From Pilimelia terevasa (lineage in GTDB: Bacteria > Actinomycetota > Actinomycetes > Mycobacteriales > Micromonosporaceae): a stretch of DNA of 34,390 nucleotides. Shown one piece after another: positions 23,322-34,390 of this stretch; position 1 is the stretch's first letter; each line of letters starts with the position of its first letter. The position numbers were made by a program, and so were the translations under genes. Where the stretch lies: NCBI RefSeq assembly GCF_014647915.1, contig NZ_BMQC01000024.1:1-34390 (forward strand), read 5' to 3'. The notes below the pieces were generated by a model, which saw only the letters and a program-made list of their open reading frames with translations, was not told where the DNA came from and ran no database searches.

Positions 23322-24598
23322 GTGCCCCTCCGCAGCGCCGCCGCCACGCGCTGCGCGCCCGCGTCGCCCCCGTCGTACCGGTACCCGTCGCCGGTGGCGA
23401 CGGCGTGCAGCACGGCGCCGCCGGGCCGCCCGCAGTGCCGGTCGCAGCCGGACCAGTGGACGGGCCCGCGCACCGCGTGCCCGCCGTGCACAGTACGGGC
23501 GTCGCCGCGCACGTCGGCGAGGGCCCGGGCGCAGTCGGTACCGGCGCAGGCGGTGACGCCGATCCACGGCGAGCGGGGGTCGGTCACGAGGCCGGCGGCG
23601 GCCAGGGCCGGTACGGCGGCCGGCGCGTCGGCCAGGTCGGGCAGCAGCACGGACCGCCAGGGGGTGACCACGAGCGCGCCGGCCGACCGGGCGGCGAGGG
23701 CGGCGAGCTGGTCGGCGGTGAGCCGGCCGAGCGGCGCGACGGCGGCGACCGCGACCCGCCCGTCGCGCTGCGGCAGCACGCCGACCGGCGGGTCCGGCGC
23801 GGCCGGCGGCGCGGCGGCGGCCGCGGACGCCCGCAGGCCGAGGGCGGCGGCGACGCGGCGGGCCACGCGCGACGCCCCGTCGGGCAGCTCGGCGATCCGC
23901 CAGGCGGGACCGCCCGGCGCGGTCCCCGGGCCGGTTCTGGGGGTGTCCCGCTCGGCGAGGAAGGCCCGCGCGGCGGCCAGCAGCGCCGGGACGGCGGCCC
24001 CCGGCGCCACCCGCAGCCCCGTGTCCGCACCCGCGCACCACAGGGCCAGTTCCGCGCCGGTGGCTGGCAGCGCCGCGCCGGTGGCTGGCAGCGCCGCCGG
24101 CAGCTCCGCGCCGGTGGCCAGCAGCGCCGCGTCGGGGCGCAGGGCCAGGACGTCGCCGCGGCCGTCGTCGAGGGCGAACAGGAACCGCCCGGGCAGGCCG
24201 GCGAGGGCGGGGTCGGCGCACAGGCCGGCGTCGAGCGCGCCGACGAGCCCCCGCACGTCGTACCGGCCGGCGCCGTCCCGCCCGGCCAGGGGCGAGGCGA
24301 CGATGTTGCGGACCCGCTCGTGGGTGGCCGAGGGCAGCAGCCCACCCGCGGCCAGGGCCGCGGCGAGGTCGGTCTCGGCACCCGCCGGGACGCCGCGGAG
24401 CTGGATGTTGCCGCGGCCGGTCAGCTCGGCGCCGCCGTCGGCGTACTCCCCGGCGCAGCGGGCGAGCGCGCGCCACCGGGCGAGGTCCAGCACCCCGCCG
24501 GGCACGCGGACCCGCACGAGGCCGCCGTCGGCGGCCCGGTGCACCCGCAGCGCCCCGGGGCAGCGGTCGTCCGCCCCACGCCGCCCGCCATCGGTCAC
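23318..24598 (-). CDS. cobG: Precorrin-3B synthase
   Basis: CobG is the oxygen-dependent monooxygenase that oxidises precorrin-3A to precorrin-3B and marks the aerobic pathway. The 426-residue protein has the ferredoxin-like half of nitrite/sulfite reductases ([27 protein letters not shown]), repeated in the second half. The C-terminal cluster-binding cysteines are C351, C356, C385 and C389 (CAGTDC and CDRHC). An Ala/Pro insertion of tandem repeats lies mid-protein. GTG 24598 is the first usable start, with AGGA 10 nt upstream. The VOC gene ends 120 nt upstream on the same strand; no cobalamin riboswitch is seen in that gap. Confidence 0.92.
   Translation of the reverse strand: MTDGGRRGADDRCPGALRVHRAADGGLVRVRVPGGVLDLARWRALARCAGEYADGGAELTGRGNIQLRGVPAGAETDLAAALAAGGLLPSATHERVRNIVASPLAGRDGAGRYDVRGLVGALDAGLCADPALAGLPGRFLFALDDGRGDVLALRPDAALLATGAELPAALPATGAALPATGAELALWCAGADTGLRVAPGAAVPALLAAARAFLAERDTPRTGPGTAPGGPAWRIAELPDGASRVARRVAAALGLRASAAAAAPPAAPDPPVGVLPQRDGRVAVAAVAPLGRLTADQLAALAARSAGALVVTPWRSVLLPDLADAPAAVPALAAAGLVTDPRSPWIGVTACAGTDCARALADVRGDARTVHGGHAVRGPVHWSGCDRHCGRPGGAVLHAVATGDGYRYDGGDAGAQRVAAALRRGT
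24056..24128 (-). repeat. 21-bp tandem repeats inside cobG
   Basis: The 19-nt stretch gccggtggctggcagcgcc at 24056-24074 recurs exactly at 24077-24095 (21-bp period), and a third copy with two changes lies at 24110-24128. The frame is kept; the product is an LPATGA-type Ala/Pro-rich insertion in CobG. Confidence 0.75.
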
Positions 24599-24718
24599 GG
24601 CCGGAATCCTACGTCCGGCGGACCGGCCCCGCCCAGCCGCCGACGCCCCGCCGTCGATGCCCTGCCGCCGGTCAGCCGCCGGCCGCGTACGCCCAGCTCG
24701 CGCCCGGGCGGCGCCGGC

Positions 24719-25486
24719 TCACATCTCGAAGGACGGGTCGGGCGTCATGACCGAGAAGAAGCCGTCCTGCGGGTCCAGCAGCATCGCCATCCGGCCCGCC
24801 GGCACGTCCCCGCGCATGATCTGCCGGCCGCCGCGCGCGACGACGGCGTCGGCGACCGCGTCGACGTCCTCGACGTGGAAGAAGACACTCCACGCCGAGG
24901 ACATGTCGCCCATCTCCGGCGTGATCTGGAGCGACCCGGCCACCGCCTCGTCGCCGACGTCGAACAGCCGGTAGACGAGGCCGCCGGGCAGCGCGACGTC
25001 GCGGGTCGTGGCGCCGAGGACCGCCCGGTAGAAGTCGGTGACGCCGTCGCGGTCGGTGGAGAACAGCTCGACCCAGTGCAGCGCGCCGGGGGCGCGGACC
25101 AGCTCGGCGCCGGGGTGGGTGCCGGCCTGCCACAGCGAGAAGTACGCGCCCGCCGGGTCCTGCGCGACGGCGAGGCGGCCCTTGTCCATGACCGCCATCG
25201 GCTCCAGCGCCACGGTGCCGCCGTGCTTGCGGACGAGCGCCACCGACTCGTCCAGGTCGGCGGTGGCGAAGTGGACGGCCCACGAGGTGCCGCGGGCGGG
25301 GTCGGTGGCGGGCCCGAGGCCGGCGACCTGCCGGCCGTCCTTGCGGAGCAGGCGGTAGCCGTTGGCCTCGGGCCCGAGGTCCTCGGCGGTCCAGCCGAGC
25401 AGGTCGCCGTAGAAGGTGGTGGCGGCGGCGACGTCGGTCGTGCCGAGGTCGAGCCAGCAGGGCGTACCCGGTGCGAAGTCAGTCAT
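24719..25486 (-). CDS. Glyoxalase/VOC-superfamily protein with two domains
   Basis: A 255-residue protein of two tandem vicinal-oxygen-chelate domains. The first begins PGTPCWLDLGTTDVAAATTFYGDLLGW and ends DPAGAYFSLWQ; the second begins GALHWVELFSTDRDGVTDFYRAVLG and ends DPQDGFFSVM. Members include antibiotic-resistance and hydroxylase-like proteins, but the substrate cannot be given. Few metal-ligand His/Glu are in canonical positions, so it may bind ligand without catalysis. ATG 25486 has no strong ribosome site. cobG follows after 120 nt on the same strand, so read-through is possible; it is divergent from the protease gene. Confidence 0.83.
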   Translation of the reverse strand: MTDFAPGTPCWLDLGTTDVAAATTFYGDLLGWTAEDLGPEANGYRLLRKDGRQVAGLGPATDPARGTSWAVHFATADLDESVALVRKHGGTVALEPMAVMDKGRLAVAQDPAGAYFSLWQAGTHPGAELVRAPGALHWVELFSTDRDGVTDFYRAVLGATTRDVALPGGLVYRLFDVGDEAVAGSLQITPEMGDMSSAWSVFFHVEDVDAVADAVVARGGRQIMRGDVPAGRMAMLLDPQDGFFSVMTPDPSFEM

Positions 25487-25655
25487 GACCCGATAGTGAC
25501 CGATTCGGCTCCCAAGAATTCGGTGCTTGGGCGAATTGGCGGCTGTCCGGCGCGCTCTTGCCGGCCCGCGCGCCCCCGCTCACAATGGTCGGGCGGCGCC
25601 ATCGACCGTCGACTGTCCCGCGCGCCGTCGGGCCCCCACCACCCGAGGAGTACCC

Positions 25656-26468
25656 ATGTACCGCCACGCCGCCGCCGTCGTCACCGCCGTCCTCGCCCTC
25701 GCGGTCACCGCCACCCCCGCCGCCTTGGCCGCTCCCGCTCCCGCGCCGATCGTCGGCGGTACCCCGGCCGCCGAGGGGGCCTACCCGTGGGCGGCCAAGA
25801 TCCGTATGCCCGACCCCAAGGGCGGCGGCTTCTTCACCTGTACCGCCACCCTGATCTCGCCCGACATCGTGCTCACGGCGCAACACTGCCTCGTCAAGCC
25901 GACCCCGGCCGAGGTACAGGCGCACATCGGCCGGGTCACCTGGCAGGACGCCGACGCCGCCGGCCAGAAGCGGATCGGCCGGACCTGGAAGCTCGGCGTC
26001 GGGCCGCGCAAGGGCGACTGGGCGGTCGTCCGGCTGGAGGCGCCGCTGGCGCTGCCCGCGTACCCGCTGCTGCCGCGCGACGCCGCCCACGACCGCGGTC
26101 CGACGTTCCGGGCCATCGGCTGGGGCAAGACGAGCGAGTCCGACACCGGTACCGCCGCCATCAAGCTGAACCAGGTGGACCTGCCGGCCGTCGGCGACGC
26201 CGACTGCGGCCGGGACGCCGCGCGCGAGCTGTGTGCCGGCGACCTGAAGAACGGCGGCCGCGACACCTGCCAGGGCGACTCCGGCGGCCCGCTGCTGTAC
26301 CAGGCGGGCGACCGCTGGATCCAGGTCGGCGTGACGAGCTGGGGCATCGGCTGCGGCCGGCCGGGCCGGCCCGGCCACTACACCCGGCTCAGCGCGTTCA
26401 CCGGCGAGGTCCAGGCCGCGATCGCGGCCCTGGGCGGCCAGCCGGCCCAGACAGTTCCCGTCGGCTGA
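25656..26468 (+). CDS. Secreted trypsin-like serine protease (S1 family)
   Basis: A 270-residue exported protease: signal peptide (residues 1-26, AALAAP end), short propeptide, mature start IVGG (from I32), and the chymotrypsin-fold triad H77 (LTAQHC), D121 (GDWAVVRL) and S209 (CQGDSGGP). D203, six residues before Ser209, is the S1-pocket Asp, so cleavage after Lys/Arg is expected. Six Cys suggest up to three disulphides. ATG 25656 has GAGGAG 5 nt upstream. It is monocistronic, with the cobN riboswitch starting 50 nt after its stop. Confidence 0.92.
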   Translation: MYRHAAAVVTAVLALAVTATPAALAAPAPAPIVGGTPAAEGAYPWAAKIRMPDPKGGGFFTCTATLISPDIVLTAQHCLVKPTPAEVQAHIGRVTWQDADAAGQKRIGRTWKLGVGPRKGDWAVVRLEAPLALPAYPLLPRDAAHDRGPTFRAIGWGKTSESDTGTAAIKLNQVDLPAVGDADCGRDAARELCAGDLKNGGRDTCQGDSGGPLLYQAGDRWIQVGVTSWGIGCGRPGRPGHYTRLSAFTGEVQAAIAALGGQPAQTVPVG

Positions 26469-26499
26469 CGCGCGGCGCGTGGGCGACCCGCCGAGCCAC

Positions 26500-26505
26500 T
26501 AGAGT
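26500..26505 (+). promoter_or_regulatory. -10-like element before the cobN riboswitch
   Basis: TAGAGT lies 13 nt before the aptamer, so transcription would begin near its first stem. No good -35 is seen at the expected distance. Confidence 0.35.
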
Positions 26506-26518
26506 GGGCGTGCCCAAC

Positions 26519-26664
26519 GCGGTGGTGCAGGCAGGAAGACCGGTGTGAATCCGGCGCGGTCCCGCCACTGTCACCGGGAGGCGCAGTTCACCCGCGGCCG
26601 CGGGGCACACCGGCGGCCGCGCCGGACCGCGCCGACCCGGGAGCCAGGAGACTCCGGCCACCGC
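26519..26664 (+). ncRNA. Adenosylcobalamin riboswitch before cobN
   Basis: The conserved core is read directly: gcaggaagaccggtgtgaat and ccggcgcggtcccgccactg (26528-26570, the B12-box region), then gagccaggagactccggcc (26641-26659). The closing P1 stem pairs gcggtgg (26519-26525) with ccaccgc (26658-26664). An 8-bp hairpin (26667-26686) immediately after it is a likely part of the expression platform, which could act on transcription or on the cobN start 65 nt away. Such switches repress the downstream gene when cobalamin is plentiful. Confidence 0.92.
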
Positions 26665-26728
26665 CCGCGGCGCCGCCCGGCGCCGCGCACCTCGACGCGG
26701 GGCGCGGACCCCGAGGGAGCGAGCCCCC

Positions 26729-30370
<3,642 letters not shown>

Positions 30371-30410
30371 CCCGCCGGGTCGCCCCCGCCCGGGGTCGCC
30401 CCCTCGCGTC

Positions 30411-30452
30411 CCGTTCGGCCCCTGACGGGCGTTCCCGTCGGGGGCCGAACGG
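30411..30452 (+). terminator. Very strong hairpin after cobN
   Basis: A nearly perfect 19-bp stem from ccgttcggcccc (30411) pairing with ggggccgaacgg (ending 30452), one U-G pair, inner gacggg/cccgtc and a 4-nt cgtt loop. It starts 41 nt after the cobN stop. Confidence 0.8.
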
Positions 30453-30527
30453 CGTCCCGGATTCCTTCACCCGCCGACCCGCCCGCCGATACGGCAGGTG
30501 GGTCGACCGGGGGAGGCGGGGTAGCCG

Positions 30528-30902
30528 ATGGCGCGGGTACTGGTCGTGGACGACGAGCGGGACGTCCGCGACCTCGTGGTCCGGCGGCTGCGCGCCGACG
30601 GGCACGAGGTCGTCGCGGCGCACGACGCCGGCAGTGCGCTGCACGCGGTGGACCGGCACGGCCGCCCCGACGCCGCGGTACTCGACGTCGACCTGCCCGG
30701 GATGGACGGCATCGCCCTGCTCGCGGCGCTGCGCGCCGACCAGCCGGCCCTGCCCGCGATCTTCCTGACCGTCCTGTGGTCGGGCGAGGACATCGACCGG
30801 ATGCGCGCGGCCGACGGCCTGTACGTGCCCAAGCCGTTCACCGCCACCACCCTGCGCGCGGCCCTGCGCGAGGTGCTGCCCCCGCTCGGGACGGCCGGGT
30901 GA
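30528..30902 (+). CDS. REC-only response regulator
   Basis: A 124-residue receiver domain with no output domain. Acidic pocket D8/D9 (VVDDE), phosphoacceptor D53 (VLDVDLPGMDG), T81 (FLTVL) and K102 (YVPKPF) are all present. It would act by protein contact, or as a phosphate sink or intermediate for the histidine kinase that follows. Its stop overlaps the kinase start (GTGA), so the two are co-translated. The order regulator then kinase is less usual than the reverse. Confidence 0.9.
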   Translation: MARVLVVDDERDVRDLVVRRLRADGHEVVAAHDAGSALHAVDRHGRPDAAVLDVDLPGMDGIALLAALRADQPALPAIFLTVLWSGEDIDRMRAADGLYVPKPFTATTLRAALREVLPPLGTAG

Positions 30903-32992
30903 CGGCCGCCGCCCAGACCGGGCGGACCCTGGGTTTCACCGTCCTGTACCTGGCCGCCACCTACGCCGGCCGGCTGACCGTCATGGACCACACCAGCCTC
31001 AGCCTGGTCTGGCCGGCCGCGGGCGTGGCCGTCGTGTGGTTCTGCGCGCAGCGCCGCGCCCGCTGGCGCTGGCTGGACGCGGTCGCGCTCACGGTGGTGA
31101 CCATGGTGGTCAACCTCGCCACCGGCGCGAGCGCCCCGCTGGCCGCCGCCTTCGTCGTGGCCAACCTCGCCCAGGTCTGGGTGTTCCTCCACCTGTTCAG
31201 CCGGTTCGCGCCGCACCTGTGGGGGGCCGGCGGCGACGCGCTGATGGCCCGCTCCGGGGACGTGTGGCGCCTGCTCGGGGTCGCCTTCGCGGCGACCGCG
31301 GTGGGGGCGGCGATCGGCCCGACCGCGGTGTGGTGGGTCAACGGCGCCTACTCGTGGCCGGCGACCGCCGTGTGGCTCACCCGCAACACCGCCAGCATCC
31401 TGCTCATCGGCGCCGTCGGGCTGCGGATCGGCTGGCTCGTCAGCAACCGCGCGCAGCGCTGCCCGTTCCGCTCCGCGGGGACCGCGCTGGCCGCCGCCTG
31501 GCGCCGCACGCCCGGCTGGCGGATCACCGAGTACGTCGCCCTGAGCGTCGTGTCGATCGTGGCGTACCTGGTCGGGTTCGCCCTCAACCACGGGCTGCCC
31601 CTGGCGTTCCCGCTGCTGGCCGTCACCGTCTGGGCCGGCCTGCGCCTGGCGACGTCCTTCGTGATGCTGCACGACCTGGTCCTGGGCGGGATGGCCATCC
31701 TGTTCACCCTGCACGGGTACGGGCCGTTCGCGGGCATCAGCGCGCACCCCGCGCGGGCGCTGGTGGCCCAGGCGTTCGTCGGCATGGTCGCCGTCGTCGG
31801 CCTGACCCTGGCGCTCAGCCGCGACGAGCGGGTCGCGCTGATGCGGCGGCTGACGGTCCGCGAGCGCGAGGCCAGCGACCAGGCCCGGCTGATGACCACC
31901 GTCATCGAGTCGATGAGCGACGGCCTGGCGGTCATGCGCGCCGACGGGCGGGTCCTGGTGCTGAACCCCGCGTGCGCGGCCATGCTCGGCACCGCCGAGA
32001 TCACCGACGCGACCAGGCCGACCGACGTGCTGTTCCACCCCGACGGGCGGCCGGTCGCCCAGCAGGAGCGGCCGTACCTGCGGGCGCTCGCCGGCGAGCG
32101 CCTGCGCGACGTCGACTACGTCATCCGCACCGCCGGCCACCCCGACGGCCGGATCGTCTCGGTCAGCGCCACCCCGCTGCCGACCGACGCCGACGGCGGC
32201 CGCAGCGCGGTCGTCATGTTCCACGACGTCACGGCGGCCCGCCGGCACCGCGACGAGCTGGCCTCGTTCGCCGGGGTCGTGGCCCACGACCTGCTGAACC
32301 CGCTGACCACCATCGACGGCTGGACCGACGCCGCGGTCGAGGAGCTGACCGAGGCGCCCGACGGCCCGGCCGTGCGGGAGGCCCGGGCGAGCCTGACCCG
32401 GGTCCGCCGCGCCGCCGACCGGATGCGGCACCTGATCGACGGCCTGCTCGCCTACACCACGGCCCGGGACGCGACCGTGCAGCCGGTGGACGTGCCGCTG
32501 CGGGACCTCGTCGACGACATCGTGGCCGCGCGGGTCGACCTGGCCACCGCGGCCGGTACGGGCGCACCCCGGTTCACCGTCGGGGACCTCGACCCGGTGG
32601 CCGCCGACCCGGTCCTGGTCCGCCAGCTCCTGGACAACCTCGTCGGCAACGCGATCAAGTACACCGCCCCCGGCCGTACCCCGCACGTCACCATCACCAC
32701 GGCCCCGGCCCCGGACGGCCGCGTCGTCGTGCGGATCGCGGACAACGGCCTGGGGATCCCCGCGGGCCAGCACCACGCGATCTTCGGCAACTTCCACCGC
32801 GCCCACCGCGACGCCGGCATCACCGGCACCGGGCTGGGCCTGGCGATCTGCCAGCGCATCGTGCACCGGCACGGCGGCACCATCACGGCCGCCGACCACC
32901 CGGGCGGCGGATCCGTCTTCACCTTCACCCTGCCGCGCGCGGGCGCGAGCCCGGCGCGGCCGCGGCTCCAGACCGCGGGCCGCGCAGTCTGA
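30899..32992 (+). CDS. Membrane histidine kinase (MASE1-like, PAS, HisKA, HATPase)
   Basis: A 697-residue sensor kinase. Residues 1-320 hold eight or more hydrophobic segments in the pattern of a MASE1-type sensory domain (LVWPAAGVAVVWF, VNLATGASAPLAAAF, IGPTAVWWV). A coiled stretch and a PAS domain follow (VIESMSDGLAVMRADGRVLVLNPA), then HisKA with phosphoacceptor H463 (VVAHDLLNPL) and a HATPase with N (LLDNLVGNAIKY), G1 (DNGLGIP) and G2 (GTGLGLAI) boxes. The signal is unknown. Its short C-terminal tail is disordered. The partner is very probably the REC protein upstream. It converges on the TPR-type regulator. Confidence 0.9.
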   Translation: MTAAAQTGRTLGFTVLYLAATYAGRLTVMDHTSLSLVWPAAGVAVVWFCAQRRARWRWLDAVALTVVTMVVNLATGASAPLAAAFVVANLAQVWVFLHLFSRFAPHLWGAGGDALMARSGDVWRLLGVAFAATAVGAAIGPTAVWWVNGAYSWPATAVWLTRNTASILLIGAVGLRIGWLVSNRAQRCPFRSAGTALAAAWRRTPGWRITEYVALSVVSIVAYLVGFALNHGLPLAFPLLAVTVWAGLRLATSFVMLHDLVLGGMAILFTLHGYGPFAGISAHPARALVAQAFVGMVAVVGLTLALSRDERVALMRRLTVREREASDQARLMTTVIESMSDGLAVMRADGRVLVLNPACAAMLGTAEITDATRPTDVLFHPDGRPVAQQERPYLRALAGERLRDVDYVIRTAGHPDGRIVSVSATPLPTDADGGRSAVVMFHDVTAARRHRDELASFAGVVAHDLLNPLTTIDGWTDAAVEELTEAPDGPAVREARASLTRVRRAADRMRHLIDGLLAYTTARDATVQPVDVPLRDLVDDIVAARVDLATAAGTGAPRFTVGDLDPVAADPVLVRQLLDNLVGNAIKYTAPGRTPHVTITTAPAPDGRVVVRIADNGLGIPAGQHHAIFGNFHRAHRDAGITGTGLGLAICQRIVHRHGGTITAADHPGGGSVFTFTLPRAGASPARPRLQTAGRAV

Positions 32993-33025
32993 CCCCCGCG
33001 AGCGCCCGACCAGTCACAGACGCTG

Positions 33026-34267
33026 TCACACAAGGCCGAGGAGGTCGCCCGCCCCGGCGTTGAACGCTGCCACGTCAGGGAGGTGCGCGTGCGGCCTGAA
33101 CCGGCGCTGGAGGTCGCGGACCGTCTCGATGCAGCGGGACGAGTTCACCGTGGCGGTCAGGGTGACGACGTGGGTGGCCTTGGCGGCGGCCTCCTCGACG
33201 TTCCCCCGCAGCAGGTCGGCGGCGGCCATCGCCGCGTGACTGAGCGCGCCTCTGCGCGCTCGGCCCTGCTGGGCGGCCCCCGCGGCGGACTCGGACGCGA
33301 ACTGGTCGGTCTGGTCCGGCTCGTTGAGGTCCCGGAAGCAGTGTGCGGCCTCGCCGAACAGGTAAGGCCCGTCGATGTACCTCGCCCACTCGGGCTCGTC
33401 GTCAGGGTCGACGCGCGCGAAGGTCCGCTCGGCGTTCGCCACGGCACGCGCGGCGGCCGGGCCATCGCCGAGCGCCGATGCGCGCGCTTCGAGAATGTAG
33501 AGGTCGGCGAGGCACGCCGCCGAGTCCGCCTCGGTCAGTCCCTGACGGCCGGCCCGGGCAAGTGCGAGAGCCTCGCGTGGATGGCCGAGGAGGTTGGTCT
33601 GGTCGGACATCCCCGCCAGGATGTGAGCGCCGAGGGCTGCGGCGCCGGCTTCCTGGGCCAGCCGGAGCGCCTGGATGAGATACCGCTGCGCCAGAACGTG
33701 CTCGCCGTCGTCGTACGCCATCCAGCCGACGAGGTAGGCCTGTTCGGCGGCCGCCTCTTGGAGAGCACGCATGACCTCAACGTCATGATCGCGCTTGAGT
33801 AGGGGGAAGACGTAGCTGTTCATGTACTCGACCAGCGCGGTCCGGCCGTGCATGACGTCGGTCTCCTGGAACAGCGCGAACATCTCCCGAATGCCTGCGA
33901 CCTCGCGCAGCCCGAGCTTCCGAGGGCTAGGTTCGGTCGTGAGCTCCCCAAGCTGCGCGAGGAGCCAATCGCGGCTCGGACCGCCGAGAGCTGCCACGAC
34001 GTACGGCACCTCGATCGGTGTCCGGCGGGCGAGGTCCGCTCTGCCGAGGTCGATGATGGTACTGATGGCGTCCCCGGCGGTATCGGGGTACTGGAGTCCC
34101 CGCGCGGCGAGGGTCTGCGCCTCCACCATGCCGAAGTCGCCCGGGCCGACGCGTCGGCCCAGTCGCTCGGACAGCGCGCGGGCAATAAGGGCCGGCACGG
34201 GTTGACGCGCGCGCTCGCCGCGCTTCACCCAGCGGTTGACGGCGGTGTAGTCGTACCGCAGGGCTAG
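33026..34267 (-). pseudogene. TPR-type regulator truncated at its 5' end by an insertion sequence
   Basis: The frame encodes a helical-repeat protein of about 410 residues with TPR-like pairs (from about DVEVMRALQEAAAEQAYLVGWMAYDDGEHVLAQRY on). Related actinomycete regulators have an N-terminal helix-turn-helix of about 60-80 residues; here only its end remains (LALRYDYTAVNRWVKRGERARQPVPALIARALSERLG). The match begins exactly at a CTAG (34264-34267); the codons before it (GTG 34294 to 34268) derive from the adjacent IS end. So the native start and first helices are missing. Whether the hybrid frame makes a product is unknown. Stop TGA at 33026-33028. Confidence 0.65.
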
Positions 34268-34390
34268 TACTGCAACGGCACTTCGGTCCGTCACGTTGAG
34301 CGTGGCGGGCCGTTTCGTGTGGTGTGGCCTACGTTGATGTGGTGTCGTGGCAGGACGAGCTTGATCGGCTGTTGTGCCATGTGGGTGGAC
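34268..34390 (+). mobile_element. Left end of an IS701-like insertion sequence (partial)
   Basis: DNA after CTAG 34264-34267 begins tactgcaacggcacttcgg, looks like an IS terminal repeat, and leads into a transposase-like frame. IS701-family elements duplicate a 4-bp YTAR target, and CTAG fits. The interruption of the adjacent regulator at this exact point supports a boundary here. The other end is outside the window. Confidence 0.5.
34342..34390 (+). CDS. Start of a transposase (partial)
   Basis: GTG 34342 begins an open frame reading MSWQDELDRLLCHVGG and running off the end. The SWxxELDxLxxxVxG start resembles N termini of actinomycete IS701-like DDE transposases, as recalled. Only 16 residues are available, so the family is tentative. 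An adjacent GTG at 34339 is an equal start candidate. Confidence 0.45.
   Translation, partial: MSWQDELDRLLCHVGG

Noticed and set aside
34268-34294. GTG 34294 as the true start of the TPR-type regulator
   Set aside because: It lies in IS-like DNA beyond the CTAG junction, and the protein still lacks the first part of its HTH.

Overview
The window is very GC-rich with strong third-position G/C bias, frequent GTG and TTG starts, and many 4-nt GTGA/ATGA gene overlaps. This points to an actinomycete. The gene content (XRE/DUF5753 and TPR-type regulators, an aerobic cobalamin operon with a cobI-cobJ fusion, a chromosomal class Ia ribonucleotide reductase) fits a Micromonosporaceae- or Streptomyces-like chromosome; the genus cannot be fixed from sequence alone.

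Layout. 1-2.5 kb: the tail of an unrecognised gene with atypical codon use, a secreted three-repeat ricin-type lectin, and a cell-surface fibronectin-III protein ending in an LPVTG sorting signal. 2.5-6.65 kb: a long regulatory gap followed by nrdA-nrdB, closed by a strong hairpin. 6.7-9.8 kb: a lower-GC accessory island with a decayed three-gene cassette (small protein, DUF6879-like protein, XRE regulator), two small coupled minus-strand genes, and an XRE regulator coupled to an isochorismatase-like hydrolase. 9.9-16.2 kb: housekeeping and stress genes: an APH-fold kinase with an altered catalytic loop, a CstB-like persulfide dioxygenase-rhodanese, a GlsB-like membrane protein, superoxide dismutase, peptide deformylase, tsaD and a PPOX-class flavin/F420 protein.

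16.2-30.4 kb: most of the corrin-ring part of the aerobic cobalamin pathway. cobL-cobM-cobK run on the plus strand and converge on cobG-cobH-cobIJ on the minus strand. cobN lies further right, divergent from cobG, behind a canonical cobalamin riboswitch. An intact copy of the three-gene cassette sits between the two converging cob operons; it is a paralogue of the decayed cassette at 6.7-7.5 kb. 30.5-33.0 kb: a REC-only response regulator overlapping a MASE1/PAS histidine kinase. 33.0-34.4 kb: a TPR-type regulator that has lost its 5' end to an insertion sequence whose left end starts right after a CTAG; the beginning of its transposase runs off the window.

The most interesting material is the cassette of small protein, DUF6879-like protein and XRE/DUF5753 regulator. 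It is present twice, intact in the cob gap and decaying near nrdAB, with the same gene order and overlapping genes. Other points are the IS-truncated regulator, the variant kinase loop, and a possible 21-residue small gene in the 600-base gap at 15.15-15.75 kb. Family names are given from memory of family features; no database search was possible.
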